Assembly: GCA_019264575.1 (NCBI GenBank)
Contig: JAHUZV010000005.1
Coordinates: 1 to 39,130, forward strand
DNA: 39,130 nt
Source: Vulcanococcus sp.
GTDB taxonomy: Bacteria; Cyanobacteriota; Cyanobacteriia; PCC-6307; Cyanobiaceae
Reading direction: 5' to 3'
Positions 1 to 8,414 of the stretch are shown piece by piece (position 1 is the stretch's first letter; the number at the start of each line of letters is the position of its first letter). Position numbers and translations under genes: made by a program. Below the pieces are notes generated by a model that made no database searches, had not been told where the DNA came from, and saw only the letters and a program-made list of their open reading frames with translations.

Positions 1-69
1 CTCGCGTTTGGTCTGCTTCTTGGCGGTGGTGAGCTCGTAATCCGAGAAGCCGAGCTGCTTGCCGCCCAT
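1..69 (-). CDS. IS5-family transposase, N-terminal fragment (runs off the window)
   Basis: The 23 codons visible on the minus strand begin with ATG at 69 and read MGGKQLGFSDYELTTAKK, then a basic stretch ending at the window edge. This matches from memory the N-terminus of IS5-group DDE transposases (GFSDYE-L-T-A-K-x-T-K-R-E). Such enzymes cut and paste their own element. The catalytic DDE domain lies outside the window, so integrity cannot be judged. A purine-rich GAGGT lies just upstream at 71-75. The element end seen at about 120-137 supports the assignment. Confidence 0.8.
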   Translation of the reverse strand, partial: MGGKQLGFSDYELTTAKKQTKRE

Positions 70-137
70 CACCTCAGTCCTGGCCTGCGATCACGGCTCC
101 ATTGTCGCGCGGAAGGCTTGGGTTTTCCAGAGTCTCC
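70..137 (-). mobile_element. Terminal end of the IS5-family element, with inverted-repeat-like tip and CTAG target
   Basis: Read on the minus strand from 137 inward the sequence is GGAGACTCTGGAAAACCC, which resembles the terminal inverted repeats of IS5-group elements. It is directly followed on the outside by CTAG (138-141), and IS5-group elements typically duplicate a YTAR/CTAG target. The transposase start codon lies 68 nt inside. The other end is beyond the window, so the matching repeat and target duplication are not visible; the exact boundary (137 or 138) is inference. Confidence 0.65.
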
Positions 138-204
138 CTAGGTCTGTCGGGGTGCCAAACACTGCCGCTATGCATAAAGATGAGGCCAGTCCTGCAGGCA
201 ACGG

Positions 205-1803
205 ATGAAGGCCCGCCCCTTCCTGGCGGCAGTGTTGGCGGCCGCTCTCGCGTTGCTGAGTCTGGGAGCAGCGGGTTGGTCGGTGCTGTGGCAACGCAGC
301 CCGCTTGGTTTGCAGAACCAACGGCTGGAGCTGCCCTTGGCGGCTCGCTTTGTGCCCCGCACGGCACCGCTCAGCCTGCATTGGCTGCTTACACCCGAGC
401 AGCCTGCGGCCTACGCGCGCGCGGTGGCTGCACCGCGCCAACGGCGCCAGGCGGCCGCAGCCGCTGATCGCCTGCGGGATGGTGCGTTTGCCGCTGCTGG
501 CTTGGATTACGCCAGTGAGCTCGCCCCCTGGTTGGGGCGTGAGAGCAGCTTTGCCATGCTCACCCCGCCCGGGGCGCCGGAGCAGCCCGGGTGGGTGCTG
601 GCACTCCGCAGCCGCGATAGCGAAGGTGCCCGCCGTTTCCTGCAGCGCTTCTGGCAGAGCCGCAGCCTGGCCGGCACCGATCTGCAGATCAGCAGCTACC
701 GCGGCATGGGTTTGATCAGTGGCCGCGGCGCGCTGTTGGGTCAGGACCCTCAGCCCCTCGCCACCGCGCTGATCAACGACGAGTTGGTGCTGATCGCCTC
801 GGGCCGCGGCGTGCTGGAGCAGGCCCTCGATGTGTCGCAGATCGATGAGCTGAATCAGGCCGCCAGCCCCCCGCTGCAGCAGGCCGTGGCACGGCTGGGT
901 CATGGCGTGGCCCTGCTCACGGCCCGGCCCCAGGCGATGGAGCAGTGGCTCGGCCTGCCGGCGGTGGCCGGCGCTGAGCCCGGGGCTGCGGTGGAGCTCG
1001 TGGCAGCGCTGAGCCCTTCGGGCCGCGGGCTGCAACTCGATGCCCTCACCCAACTGCGGGAGCCCCTGCCGCCTCTGCCCGCGCCACCGGCTGCCCTGGC
1101 CCAGCAGCTGCAGGTGCCTGCCAGCAGCCTGGCTGTGGTGAGTGAGCCGGCACGCCTGCTCGAAACCACCGATCCCGATCCCTGGGCGCAGCTGCTGGGC
1201 CCAGTGCTGCGCAGCGCCCTGGAGCGTTTGCCTGCCTCGCTGCCAGCCCTGGTGGCCTCGGCCGATCAGGGGCCGTTGCTCTGGGCCCAGTCTGGCGAGG
1301 CCTGGCTGCTGGGAACCACGGCGCAGCAGCCCCCTCTCGAGGCGCTCGATGCGGCCCTGGCGGCTGAGGGCTACAGCAGCTCCCCGCTGCAGAGCCGTGG
1401 TTTGACCCTCCAGGCCTGGACGAAGCTCCAATCCAAGCCGGTGAAGGGCAATCCCGATCAGCTGCAGGCCCAACTGGCTGGCGCCCGCTCTGTGCAGGCC
1501 AACTGGGCCTGGTGGGGCCAGGGCCTCAGCGTGCTCAATCAACAGGATGAGGGTCGCCACGCTCCGGCGGAGCGGCTCGAGCAGCTGGAGAGCCTGGGTA
1601 CGCCGAAAGCACCCGTGCAGTGGGCCATGGATGGCGCTACAGCCCAGCAGCTCCTTGCTGGCTGGCAGCCCTGGCGCTTGGTCAGCGCCCTCTCCAGCAG
1701 TTCCCTCACCCCCCTGGTGGACGGAGCTGCCCTCAGCCTGGAGAGCGATGACGCGCCGGCCCGAGCCCTGAGGCTGCGGGCCCTGCTGCAGTTCAAGGGT
1801 TGA
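205..1803 (+). CDS. DUF3352 domain protein, membrane-anchored, function unknown
   Basis: This 532-residue protein has a hydrophobic N-terminal segment at about residues 5-28 that looks like an uncleaved signal anchor, followed by a long soluble Ala/Leu/Gln-rich region. I recognise it as a member of the cyanobacterial DUF3352 family, which has no established role; the body would face the periplasm or lumen. The ATG at 205 is the first good start after the IS end 67 nt upstream. The next gene starts 3 nt after its stop, so it is probably co-transcribed with the SixA-like phosphatase. The inserted IS may have replaced or altered its promoter. Family call is from overall sequence character, without a single diagnostic motif. 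Confidence 0.7.
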   Translation: MKARPFLAAVLAAALALLSLGAAGWSVLWQRSPLGLQNQRLELPLAARFVPRTAPLSLHWLLTPEQPAAYARAVAAPRQRRQAAAAADRLRDGAFAAAGLDYASELAPWLGRESSFAMLTPPGAPEQPGWVLALRSRDSEGARRFLQRFWQSRSLAGTDLQISSYRGMGLISGRGALLGQDPQPLATALINDELVLIASGRGVLEQALDVSQIDELNQAASPPLQQAVARLGHGVALLTARPQAMEQWLGLPAVAGAEPGAAVELVAALSPSGRGLQLDALTQLREPLPPLPAPPAALAQQLQVPASSLAVVSEPARLLETTDPDPWAQLLGPVLRSALERLPASLPALVASADQGPLLWAQSGEAWLLGTTAQQPPLEALDAALAAEGYSSSPLQSRGLTLQAWTKLQSKPVKGNPDQLQAQLAGARSVQANWAWWGQGLSVLNQQDEGRHAPAERLEQLESLGTPKAPVQWAMDGATAQQLLAGWQPWRLVSALSSSSLTPLVDGAALSLESDDAPARALRLRALLQFKG

Positions 1804-1806
1804 GCG

Positions 1807-2364
1807 ATGGCCCCGCGCAAACGTGAGCTGTTGCTGCTGCGCCACGGCATTGCCGAGGAGCGCTCTGAGGGTATGGACGACGCCCAGCGGGCGCTGACCC
1901 CTGAAGGCCGGGAGCGCACCATGGCCCAGCTGCGTCAGCTGGTGGAGCTGGATCTCGGCTGCGACCTCGTGCTGAGCAGCCCGCTGGTGCGGGCCCGCCA
2001 GACCGCTGAGCTGGCGGTGCAGGCGGGCCTGGCGCCGGAGTTGGAGCTGGCAGCAGCCCTGGCACCCCTGGCCGATGCACTGCCGCTGCTGGAGCGTTGG
2101 CTGGGGCCGGTGTCGCCGCGGCCGGCCTGGCGCCGCTTGGCGCTGGTGGGCCATGAACCCGACCTCAGCACCCTGGCGGCCTTGTTGATTGGGGTTCCCA
2201 TGGCGATGGCGCCCGATGCCCTGCAGCTGAAAAAGGCCGGAGTAGTGCTGCTGCAGTGGCCCAAAGCACCGCCAACGGGCCTGTTGGGTAGCGCCCGCCT
2301 GGAGCTGCTGCTGCCGCCGCGCGTGCTGCTGGGCCGGCGCCAGATGCCGCCATCCGGTGGCTGA
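1807..2364 (+). CDS. sixA: SixA-like phosphohistidine phosphatase (histidine phosphatase superfamily)
   Basis: A 185-residue protein with the branch-1 histidine phosphatase signature LLLRHG at 9-14 (catalytic His13, Arg12) and the second catalytic histidine in VGHEPDL (His116). The SSPLVRARQTAE stretch near residues 57-68 supplies the usual phosphate-binding arginine. SixA enzymes remove phosphate from histidine in HPt domains; the real substrate in cyanobacteria is uncertain. It follows the DUF3352 gene by 3 nt and precedes gltA by about 50 nt. Length fits the SixA group (about 160-180). Confident on the superfamily, less on the substrate. Confidence 0.85.
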   Translation: MAPRKRELLLLRHGIAEERSEGMDDAQRALTPEGRERTMAQLRQLVELDLGCDLVLSSPLVRARQTAELAVQAGLAPELELAAALAPLADALPLLERWLGPVSPRPAWRRLALVGHEPDLSTLAALLIGVPMAMAPDALQLKKAGVVLLQWPKAPPTGLLGSARLELLLPPRVLLGRRQMPPSGG

Positions 2365-2414
2365 TGGCACCGAAGTGCGACGCTCAGCCGCCTTAGGTTG
2401 CCGAAACGGTTTGG

Positions 2415-3599
2415 GTGGATGCCGCCATGGTGAGTGCAGCACCGGCTGAGGCTGGTTTGAGGGCTGAAGCCCCGACCTATCGCCCTGGTTTGGAGGGTGT
2501 TCCCGCCACGCAGTCGTCGGTGTGCGACATCGATGGCCAGCGGGGGCGACTCACCTATCGCGGCTACAGCGTGGAGGAGCTGGCGCAGCACAGCACTTTC
2601 CTCGAAACCACCTACCTGCTGATCTGGGGCGAGCTGCCCACGGCAGCTCAGCTGCGCGAGTTTGAGCACGAGGTGCAGATGCACCGGCGGGTGAGCTTCC
2701 GCATCCGCGACATGATGAAGTGCTTCCCCTCCCAGGGGCACCCGATGGATGCGCTGCAGAGCAGTGCCGCCTCGCTCGGGTTGTTTTATTCGCGCCGCGC
2801 TCTCGACAACCCTGAGTACATCGTCTCGGCGGTGGTGCGCCTGATCGCCAAGATCCCCACGATGGTGGCAGCGTTCCAGCTGATCCGCAAAGGCCAGGAT
2901 CCGATCCAGCCCCGCGACGATCTGCCCTACGCGGCCAACTTCCTCTACATGCTCACGGAGCGGGAGCCCGACCCGCTGGCGGCCCGCATCTTTGACGCCT
3001 GCTTGATCCTGCACGCCGAGCACAGCCTCAACGCAAGCACCTTCAGCGCCCGGGTGACGGCCAGCACCCTCACCGATCCCTATGCGGTGGTGGCCTCAGC
3101 GGTGGGCACCCTGGCCGGCCCGCTGCATGGCGGTGCCAACGAAGACGTGCTCGAGATGCTCGACAGCATCGGTACGGCCGATCAGGTGGAGCCCTGGCTG
3201 GATCGGGCCATCGCCGAGAAGCGCAAGATCATGGGCTTCGGCCACCGTGAATACAAGGTGAAGGATCCCCGGGCGGTGATCCTGCAGAAGCTGGCTGAGC
3301 AGCTGTTCGATCAGTTCGGTCACGACCCCCTCTACGACCTGGCCCGCAAACTCGAAGAGGTGGCTGCCGTGCGGCTGGGCCCCAAGGGCATCTACCCCAA
3401 CGTGGATTTCTATTCCGGGCTTGTTTACCGCAAGCTCGGCATCCCGGTGGATCTGTTCACCCCGATCTTTGCCATCGCCCGCACCGCCGGCTGGCTCGCC
3501 CACTGGAAAGAGCAGCTCGGCGCCAACCGCATCTACCGCCCCACGCAGATCTACACCGGTTCCACCGGTCGAGCCTGGGCACCGCTGGAAGCCCGCTGA
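2415..3599 (+). CDS. gltA: Citrate synthase
   Basis: Condenses acetyl-CoA with oxaloacetate to citrate, feeding the cyanobacterial TCA branch that makes 2-oxoglutarate for nitrogen assimilation. Counting from the GTG at 2415 (394 residues), the active-site set is present: His203 in AEHSLNAS, His238 in GPLHGGAN, His277 in GFGHREY and Asp331 in NVDFYSG. Length is typical of the short type II-like bacterial/cyanobacterial form. The start may instead be the ATG at 2427 (MVSAAPAEAG), which removes four residues; the N-terminus up to about residue 30 is not conserved, so either is possible. Confidence 0.97.
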   Translation: MDAAMVSAAPAEAGLRAEAPTYRPGLEGVPATQSSVCDIDGQRGRLTYRGYSVEELAQHSTFLETTYLLIWGELPTAAQLREFEHEVQMHRRVSFRIRDMMKCFPSQGHPMDALQSSAASLGLFYSRRALDNPEYIVSAVVRLIAKIPTMVAAFQLIRKGQDPIQPRDDLPYAANFLYMLTEREPDPLAARIFDACLILHAEHSLNASTFSARVTASTLTDPYAVVASAVGTLAGPLHGGANEDVLEMLDSIGTADQVEPWLDRAIAEKRKIMGFGHREYKVKDPRAVILQKLAEQLFDQFGHDPLYDLARKLEEVAAVRLGPKGIYPNVDFYSGLVYRKLGIPVDLFTPIFAIARTAGWLAHWKEQLGANRIYRPTQIYTGSTGRAWAPLEAR

Positions 3600-3648
3600 C
3601 CCGACTGCGGCTGCGGCCGCTTAAGTTGCCCCCATCCACAGGCCACCC

Positions 3649-4791
3649 ATGGTGTTTGCCAATCCCGCCGTCGTGAGCGCCGGCCTCGACCTGGAGGCCA
3701 GCTTCACCGACCTGTTGCAGGGTCTGGGTTTGTCGCCAGGGGCGGCGCACCTGCTGTGGCTGCCGCTGCCGATGCTGCTGGTGCTGGTGGCCGCCGTGGT
3801 GGGCGTGCTGGTGAATGTGTGGCTGGAGCGCAAAATCTCCGCCGCCGTGCAGCAGCGCATTGGCCCCGAATACGCGGGTGCCCTGGGCATCCTTCAGCCC
3901 CTCGCCGATGGCCTGAAGCTGCTGTTCAAGGAAGACATCATCCCGGCCCGCGCCGATGGATTGCTGTTCACCCTGGGCCCGGTGCTGGTGCTGGTGCCGG
4001 TGATCCTCAGCTGGCTGGTGGTGCCGTTCGGCCAGAACCTGCTGATCAGCAATGTGGGCGTGGGGATCTTCCTCTGGATCTCCTTGAGCAGCATCCAGCC
4101 CATCGGCCTGCTGATGGCTGGCTACGCCTCCAACAACAAGTATTCCCTTCTGGGCGGCCTGCGCGCGGCGGCTCAGTCGATCTCCTACGAGATCCCCCTG
4201 GCACTGGCGGTGCTGGCCGTGGTGATGATGAGCAACTCGCTCAGCACGGTCGACATCGTTGACCAGCAGACCGGTGCCGGCATCCTCAGCTGGAACATCT
4301 GGCGCCAGCCGGTGGGCTTCGCCATCTTCTGGATCTGCGCCCTGGCCGAGTGCGAGCGCCTCCCCTTCGACCTTCCTGAGGCTGAAGAGGAGCTGGTGGC
4401 CGGCTACCAGACCGAGTACTCCGGCATGAAGTTCGCCCTCTTCTATCTGGGCAGCTACATCAACCTGGTGCTCTCGGCACTGCTGGTGTCGGTGCTTTAT
4501 CTGGGCGGCTGGGGCTTCCCTCTGCCGGTGGAGTGGATCGTGAACCTCACCGGCCAGCCGATCGATGCGCCGCTGGTGCAGGTGATCACCGCCACCACCG
4601 GCATCGTGATGACCGTGCTCAAGGCCTACCTGCTGGTGTTCTTCGCGATCCTGCTGCGCTGGACCGTGCCCCGGGTGCGCATCGACCAGCTGCTCGATCT
4701 GGGCTGGAAGTTCCTGCTGCCGATCGCCCTGGTGAACCTGCTGGTCACCGCCGGTCTCAAGCTCGCCTTCCCCGCCTTCTTCGGCGGCTGA
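3649..4791 (+). CDS. ndhA: NDH-1 subunit NdhA (NuoH-type membrane subunit)
   Basis: The membrane subunit of photosynthetic NDH-1 that joins the hydrophilic arm to the proton-pumping arm near the plastoquinone site. The 380-residue protein has about eight hydrophobic segments and family motifs: QRIGPEYAG at 69-77, [10 protein letters not shown] at 86-95, and the acidic loop [16 protein letters not shown] at about 238-253 which lines the quinone cavity. It starts the cluster ndhA-ndhI-ndhG-ndhE, the standard cyanobacterial order. It lies 49 nt after gltA, and 64 nt before ndhI. Confidence 0.98.
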   Translation: MVFANPAVVSAGLDLEASFTDLLQGLGLSPGAAHLLWLPLPMLLVLVAAVVGVLVNVWLERKISAAVQQRIGPEYAGALGILQPLADGLKLLFKEDIIPARADGLLFTLGPVLVLVPVILSWLVVPFGQNLLISNVGVGIFLWISLSSIQPIGLLMAGYASNNKYSLLGGLRAAAQSISYEIPLALAVLAVVMMSNSLSTVDIVDQQTGAGILSWNIWRQPVGFAIFWICALAECERLPFDLPEAEEELVAGYQTEYSGMKFALFYLGSYINLVLSALLVSVLYLGGWGFPLPVEWIVNLTGQPIDAPLVQVITATTGIVMTVLKAYLLVFFAILLRWTVPRVRIDQLLDLGWKFLLPIALVNLLVTAGLKLAFPAFFGG

Positions 4792-4855
4792 GCCCCTACC
4801 TCCGTTTGGCCGGGCCATCATGGTGCCGGCGTTTCCCGCCCCTGCTCGCCTGTTC

Positions 4856-5455
4856 ATGTTCGGGTTCCTCAAAAAAGTCGGTGACTACACCCGCGACGCG
4901 GTGGGTGCAGCCAACTACCTGACCCAGGGCTTGTCGGTCACGTTTGACCACCTGAGGCGCCGACCGATCACGGTGCAGTACCCCTACGAGAAGCTGATCC
5001 CTTCGGAGCGCTACAGGGGCCGGATTCACTACGAATTCGACAAGTGCATCGCCTGTGAGGTGTGCGTTCGGGTGTGCCCGATCAACCTGCCGGTGGTGGA
5101 TTGGGTGATGAACAAGGCCACCAAGAAGAAGGAGCTGCGCAACTACTCGATCGATTTCGGGGTGTGCATCTTCTGCGGCAACTGCGTGGAGTACTGCCCC
5201 ACCAACTGCCTCTCGATGACCGAGGAATACGAGCTGGCAGCCTTCGATCGCCACAGCCTCAACTACGACAACGTTGCCCTCGGCCGCCTGCCCACCAGCG
5301 TGACCAGCGACCCGGCGGTGATCCCCCTGCGCGAGCTGGCCTATCTGCCCAAGGGCGAAATCGAGCCGCACGGTGTGGATCCCAAGCGCCCCCGCGCCGG
5401 CCAATTGCCCTCCCAGGTGCAGACTTCCCCTGCCGCCAGCGAGGAGAACGCCTGA
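4856..5455 (+). CDS. ndhI: NDH-1 subunit NdhI (two [4Fe-4S] ferredoxin-like subunit)
   Basis: The iron-sulfur subunit passing electrons from ferredoxin towards plastoquinone. With the ATG at 4856 ([10 protein letters not shown]) it is 199 residues. Two ferredoxin motifs are intact: [12 protein letters not shown] (Cys64, 67, 70, 74) and [12 protein letters not shown] (Cys104, 107, 110, 114). The open frame extends upstream to 4820 but that stretch (Pro/Ala-rich) is not family-like, so the 4856 start is preferred. Its stop TGA shares one base with the ndhG ATG at 5455, consistent with translational coupling. Confidence 0.97.
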   Translation: MFGFLKKVGDYTRDAVGAANYLTQGLSVTFDHLRRRPITVQYPYEKLIPSERYRGRIHYEFDKCIACEVCVRVCPINLPVVDWVMNKATKKKELRNYSIDFGVCIFCGNCVEYCPTNCLSMTEEYELAAFDRHSLNYDNVALGRLPTSVTSDPAVIPLRELAYLPKGEIEPHGVDPKRPRAGQLPSQVQTSPAASEENA

Positions 5456-6054
5456 TGACCATCGCCTCCTCCACCCAGCTGATCTGCTTCACGGTGCTCT
5501 CGGCCGTGGTGGCCATCGGCGCCCTGGGCGTGGTGCTGCTGCCCAACATCGTGTATTCCGCCTTCTTGCTGGGCGGTGTGTTCCTTTCCGTGGCAGGCCT
5601 CTACCTGCTGCTGAATGCCAGCTTCGTGGCCGCCGCTCAGGTGCTCGTGTACGTGGGCGCGGTGAACGTGCTGATCCTGTTCGCGATCATGCTCGTGAAC
5701 AAGACGGAAGATCTGGCTGCCATCCCCGGCCTTGCCGTGCGTCGTCTGCTCTCCGGTGCCGTGTGTGCCGGCTTGTTCGCTCTGCTGCTGCGCGTGGCCT
5801 TCACCACGCCCTGGGCCACTCCTGGTCCTGAGCCGGTGGGTGAGGAAGCCACGATCCGCATCGGCGAGCACCTGTTTAGTGATTACCTGCTGCCCTTCGA
5901 GCTGGCCTCCGTGCTGCTACTGATGGCGATGATCGGTGCGATCGTGCTGGCCCGCCGCGATGTGATGACCACTGACATCGTCACCGGTGAACCCGCCGAT
6001 CAGGGCTTGATCGAAAAATCCCGCACCCCCCTGCTGCTGGAGAAGAGCAACTGA
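5455..6054 (+). CDS. ndhG: NDH-1 subunit NdhG (NuoJ-type)
   Basis: A 199-residue membrane subunit (NuoJ-like) with five hydrophobic segments; the stretch [20 protein letters not shown] is the conserved third helix of the family. The ATG at 5455 overlaps the ndhI stop by one base. An open frame continues far upstream (to 5062) but that part is the ndhI gene in another frame. The C-terminus after the last helix is hydrophilic (residues about 170-199). Its stop overlaps the ndhE start in the same TGATG fashion at 6054. Confidence 0.97.
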   Translation: MTIASSTQLICFTVLSAVVAIGALGVVLLPNIVYSAFLLGGVFLSVAGLYLLLNASFVAAAQVLVYVGAVNVLILFAIMLVNKTEDLAAIPGLAVRRLLSGAVCAGLFALLLRVAFTTPWATPGPEPVGEEATIRIGEHLFSDYLLPFELASVLLLMAMIGAIVLARRDVMTTDIVTGEPADQGLIEKSRTPLLLEKSN

Positions 6055-6383
6055 TGAACTTCGAGCTGCCCACCACCGTTCCCCTCCAGGCTTATTTGGC
6101 TCTGGCCGCCATCCTGTTTTGCACAGGCGTGTGGGGCTTGATCAACAGCCGCAACGCCGTGCGCGTGCTGATGAGCATCGAGCTGATGCTCAATGCTGTG
6201 AACATCAACCTGATGGCCTTCTCCAGCTACCTCGATGGTCAGCTGATCCGCGGCCAAGTGTTCACCATCTTCGTGATCACCGTGGCTGCCGCCGAGGCCG
6301 CCGTGGGCCTGGCGATCCTGCTGTCGCTCTACCGCAACCGTGAGACGGTCGACATGGAGCGCTTCAACCTGCTGCGTTGGTAG
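6054..6383 (+). CDS. ndhE: NDH-1 subunit NdhE (NuoK-type)
   Basis: A 109-residue, three-helix membrane subunit. The family signature [13 protein letters not shown] is at 41-53 with the proton-pathway glutamate Glu43, and a second membrane glutamate lies at Glu81 in [11 protein letters not shown]. These correspond to the two essential glutamates of NuoK. It overlaps ndhG by one base and ends the ndhAIGE cluster. NAD kinase begins 27 nt later and is probably read through from the same transcript. Confidence 0.97.
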   Translation: MNFELPTTVPLQAYLALAAILFCTGVWGLINSRNAVRVLMSIELMLNAVNINLMAFSSYLDGQLIRGQVFTIFVITVAAAEAAVGLAILLSLYRNRETVDMERFNLLRW

Positions 6384-6410
6384 CCAGGCTGGGGGCACTG
6401 CTCACCTGCC

Positions 6411-7322
6411 ATGCGGCTTGAGAACGTCTGGTTGATTCATCGCGCCGCCAGTCAGGCAGCTCTGCGCCAGGCGCGCCGGAGCGCTGAAACCCTGCGGGAG
6501 CAGGGCGTGAAGGTGGCGGTGGCGATGAGCGGTGCCACCGCCAACCCCTTCCCTGGTCTGCTCGCCGATGAGGGCGGCCCGCCGGATCTGGCGGTGGTGC
6601 TGGGTGGTGATGGCACCGTGCTCGGCGCCGCACGCCACCTCGCACCCCTGGGGGTGCCGATCCTCTGCTTCAACGTGGGCGGCCATTTCGGCTTCCTCAC
6701 CCATGAGCGCAAGCTGCTCAGCCAGGGCCATGGGCCTGATGGCGAGATTGATCTCTGGCACCGCCTGCGCGACGACCGCTTCGCCCTGGAGCGCCGCATG
6801 ATGCTCGAGGCCCGCACCGACCGGAGCGACGCGGTCTATGCCGCGCTCAACGACTTCTACTTCCGGCCTGGCCTTGATGAGGTGTCGCCCACCTGCGTGC
6901 TGGAGCTGGAGATCGATGGTGAGGTGGTGGATCAATACCGCGGCGATGGCTTGATCATCTCCACCGCCACCGGCTCCACCGGCTATTCGATGGCCGCCGG
7001 TGGCCCGATCCTGCATCCCGGTGTAGAGGCGATCGTGGTGAATCCGATCTGTCCGATGAGCCTCTCCAGCCGCCCGGTGGTAGTGCCGCCGCGGGCGCAG
7101 CTGGCGGTGTGGCCCCTGGGTGAAGCCAGCCGGCGCGTGCGGCTCTGGAACGATGGCGCCTTCGCCACCGTGCTGGAGCCCGGCGATCGCTGCGATGTGC
7201 ACCGCTCCCCGCACCACGCCTTGATGGTGCTGCTGGAGCAGAACCCCTCCTACTACCGCACCCTCAGCCGCAAACTGCACTGGGCCGGCAGCCTCACTGC
7301 TTCTGAACCCTCTCCCAATTGA
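6411..7322 (+). CDS. nadK: NAD kinase (ATP-NAD kinase)
   Basis: Phosphorylates NAD to NADP, the electron acceptor of photosystem I. The 303-residue protein has the kinase signature GGDGT at 65-69 (catalytic Asp67), the NDFYF stretch at 147-151 (NxE/D motif binding the ribose) and TGSTGYS at 187-193. Length matches bacterial NadK (about 290-310). It sits 27 nt after ndhE and 30 nt before a CYTH-domain protein, all on the same strand. Cyanobacteria often carry two NadK paralogues; which one this is cannot be told from the window. Confidence 0.96.
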   Translation: MRLENVWLIHRAASQAALRQARRSAETLREQGVKVAVAMSGATANPFPGLLADEGGPPDLAVVLGGDGTVLGAARHLAPLGVPILCFNVGGHFGFLTHERKLLSQGHGPDGEIDLWHRLRDDRFALERRMMLEARTDRSDAVYAALNDFYFRPGLDEVSPTCVLELEIDGEVVDQYRGDGLIISTATGSTGYSMAAGGPILHPGVEAIVVNPICPMSLSSRPVVVPPRAQLAVWPLGEASRRVRLWNDGAFATVLEPGDRCDVHRSPHHALMVLLEQNPSYYRTLSRKLHWAGSLTASEPSPN

Positions 7323-7352
7323 GCGGCATCGATCCCTTCACGCCGGAGTTCC

Positions 7353-7871
7353 ATGGCTCTTGAGATTGAGCGGCGCTTTCTGGTGGCCGGTGAGGCCTGG
7401 CGGCCGCATGTGCGCTGGAGCCGCAACCTGCAGCAGGGCTATTTGGCGGGCTCTGCCGATGGCCTCACCCTGCGCGTGCGCAGCGACGGCGACGAGGCCG
7501 CCTGGCTCACGCTCAAATATCCCGCCAGCGGCATCGCGCGCCACGAATTTGAATACGCCATCCCGCCGCAGGATGCCAATGCCCTGCTGCAGCGCAGTGC
7601 AGCGCGGGTGCTGAAGCAGCGCCATGGGCTCGACCTCCCGGGCGGCGATTGGGTGCTGGATGTGTTCTCCGGCGCCAATGAGCCGCTGGTGATCGCTGAG
7701 GTGGAGCTGGAAAGTGAGCAGGCGGCGGTGGCGATCCCGCCTTGGTGCAGCCGTGAGATCACGGGCATCGGCGCCTTCAGTAATGCAGCGTTGGCTCAGC
7801 GCCCCTTCCAGCACTGGCAGCCAGAGGAGCAGCGCCCCTGGCTCTTGAACCTGCAGACGCAGCAGGCTTAG
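7353..7871 (+). CDS. CYTH-domain / triphosphate tunnel metalloenzyme (inorganic triphosphatase-like)
   Basis: A 172-residue protein beginning MALEIERRFLV. This is the N-terminal CYTH signature ExExK/R, here Glu4, Glu6 and Arg8, which lines the tunnel of triphosphate tunnel metalloenzymes. Charged beta-strand-like stretches such as LTLRVRSDGDEAAWLTLKYP (about 31-50) and LVIAEVELESE (near 111-121) follow the family pattern. Members hydrolyse tripolyphosphate or nucleoside triphosphates with a divalent metal. The usual lysine of ExExK is arginine here. It follows nadK by 30 nt; a role in polyphosphate/nucleotide metabolism is inference. Confidence 0.88.
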   Translation: MALEIERRFLVAGEAWRPHVRWSRNLQQGYLAGSADGLTLRVRSDGDEAAWLTLKYPASGIARHEFEYAIPPQDANALLQRSAARVLKQRHGLDLPGGDWVLDVFSGANEPLVIAEVELESEQAAVAIPPWCSREITGIGAFSNAALAQRPFQHWQPEEQRPWLLNLQTQQA

Positions 7872-7899
7872 GATTCTCTTAAGGATTGGGCAAGGGCCT

Positions 7900-8073
7900 G
7901 TGCTCGGGCTTTACGACCAGCAGGGACTGCTCCGCTTCAGCGGCCGCGACCTCGCCGATTGCTTGGCCTATGCCGAGTTGTTTGGCCTGGTGGAGGGCAG
8001 CTTCAGCCTGGAATCCCTCGTGCACGAGTTCGCCGCCGAGGCGGCGGGGGCTCAGTTGGCGCTGCCTTCTTGA
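7900..8073 (+). CDS. Small conserved-looking protein of 57 residues, function unknown
   Basis: A short frame starting GTG at 7900 and ending TGA at 8073. Its translation starts VLGLYDQQGLLRFSGRDLA and continues with a Leu/Glu-rich helix-like half. I recall similar small proteins in marine Synechococcus, but I assign no function. An AAGGA at 7881-7885 is a distant possible ribosome-binding site (14 nt). It begins 28 nt after the CYTH gene, and its last 22 nt overlap the convergent LuxR-type gene. The GTG start and the lack of a well-placed binding site are the main doubts. Confidence 0.55.
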   Translation: MLGLYDQQGLLRFSGRDLADCLAYAELFGLVEGSFSLESLVHEFAAEAAGAQLALPS

Positions 8074-8294
8074 GGCAGGTTGCAGCAGTTGAAGCCGTCG
8101 CGGCAGATTTTGCCGTGATCCATGGCCCAATTCAGCAGGGCCACACGGTTTTTGGCACCGGTTTTGGTGAAGACATTGCTCACGTGGTTGTCCACGGTGC
8201 GCTTGCTGATCATCAGCCGCTCGCCGATTTCCTGATTGGTGAGCCCCTGGGCCACCAGGTCGATGATCTCCAGTTCGCGCTCCGAGAGATCCAT
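8052..8294 (-). CDS. Small LuxR-type DNA-binding regulator, PedR-like
   Basis: An 80-residue protein that is essentially a GerE/LuxR helix-turn-helix domain: LSERELEIIDLVAQG (3-17), then QEIGERLMISKRTVDNHVSN (21-40) containing the recognition helix. It has no receiver domain. The C-terminal tail carries three cysteines (Cys64, Cys70, Cys71). This architecture matches PedR of Synechocystis, a small LuxR-type regulator whose activity responds to photosynthetic electron transport through thiol redox; equivalence is inference. An in-frame TGA a few codons upstream fixes the ATG at 8294. It converges with the 57-residue gene and diverges from metF. Confidence 0.85.
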   Translation of the reverse strand: MDLSERELEIIDLVAQGLTNQEIGERLMISKRTVDNHVSNVFTKTGAKNRVALLNWAMDHGKICRDGFNCCNLPQEGSAN

Positions 8295-8333
8295 CCACGC
8301 CTGAAGGCTGAGCGCTCACTTTAGGGAGAGTGC

Positions 8334-8354
8334 CCCTGGGCGGACAGCCCAGGG
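8334..8354. repeat. Perfect 8-bp inverted repeat in the pedR-like/metF divergent spacer
   Basis: CCCTGGGC (8334-8341) pairs perfectly with GCCCAGGG (8347-8354) around a GGACA loop. It lies 40-60 nt upstream of the LuxR-type gene and 60-80 nt upstream of metF. It could be a leader hairpin or an operator. The string GGGCGGACAGC within it recurs in the large hairpin at 13656-13666. Confidence 0.6.
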
Positions 8355-8414
8355 CTGAACAGGCCGCTGGCTCAGGGCGGTGGTTGATGATGGCCCGATC
8401 TGATCACGGGTGTT

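Noticed and set aside
91..2442. Minus-strand open frame of 783 codons opposite the DUF3352 and sixA genes
   Set aside because: Gln/Arg/Leu-rich low-complexity translation typical of antisense shadows in GC-rich DNA. The plus strand has recognisable proteins here.
3457..4872. Minus-strand open frame of 471 codons opposite gltA and ndhA
   Set aside because: His/Gln/Asp-rich shadow; ndhA on the plus strand is certain.
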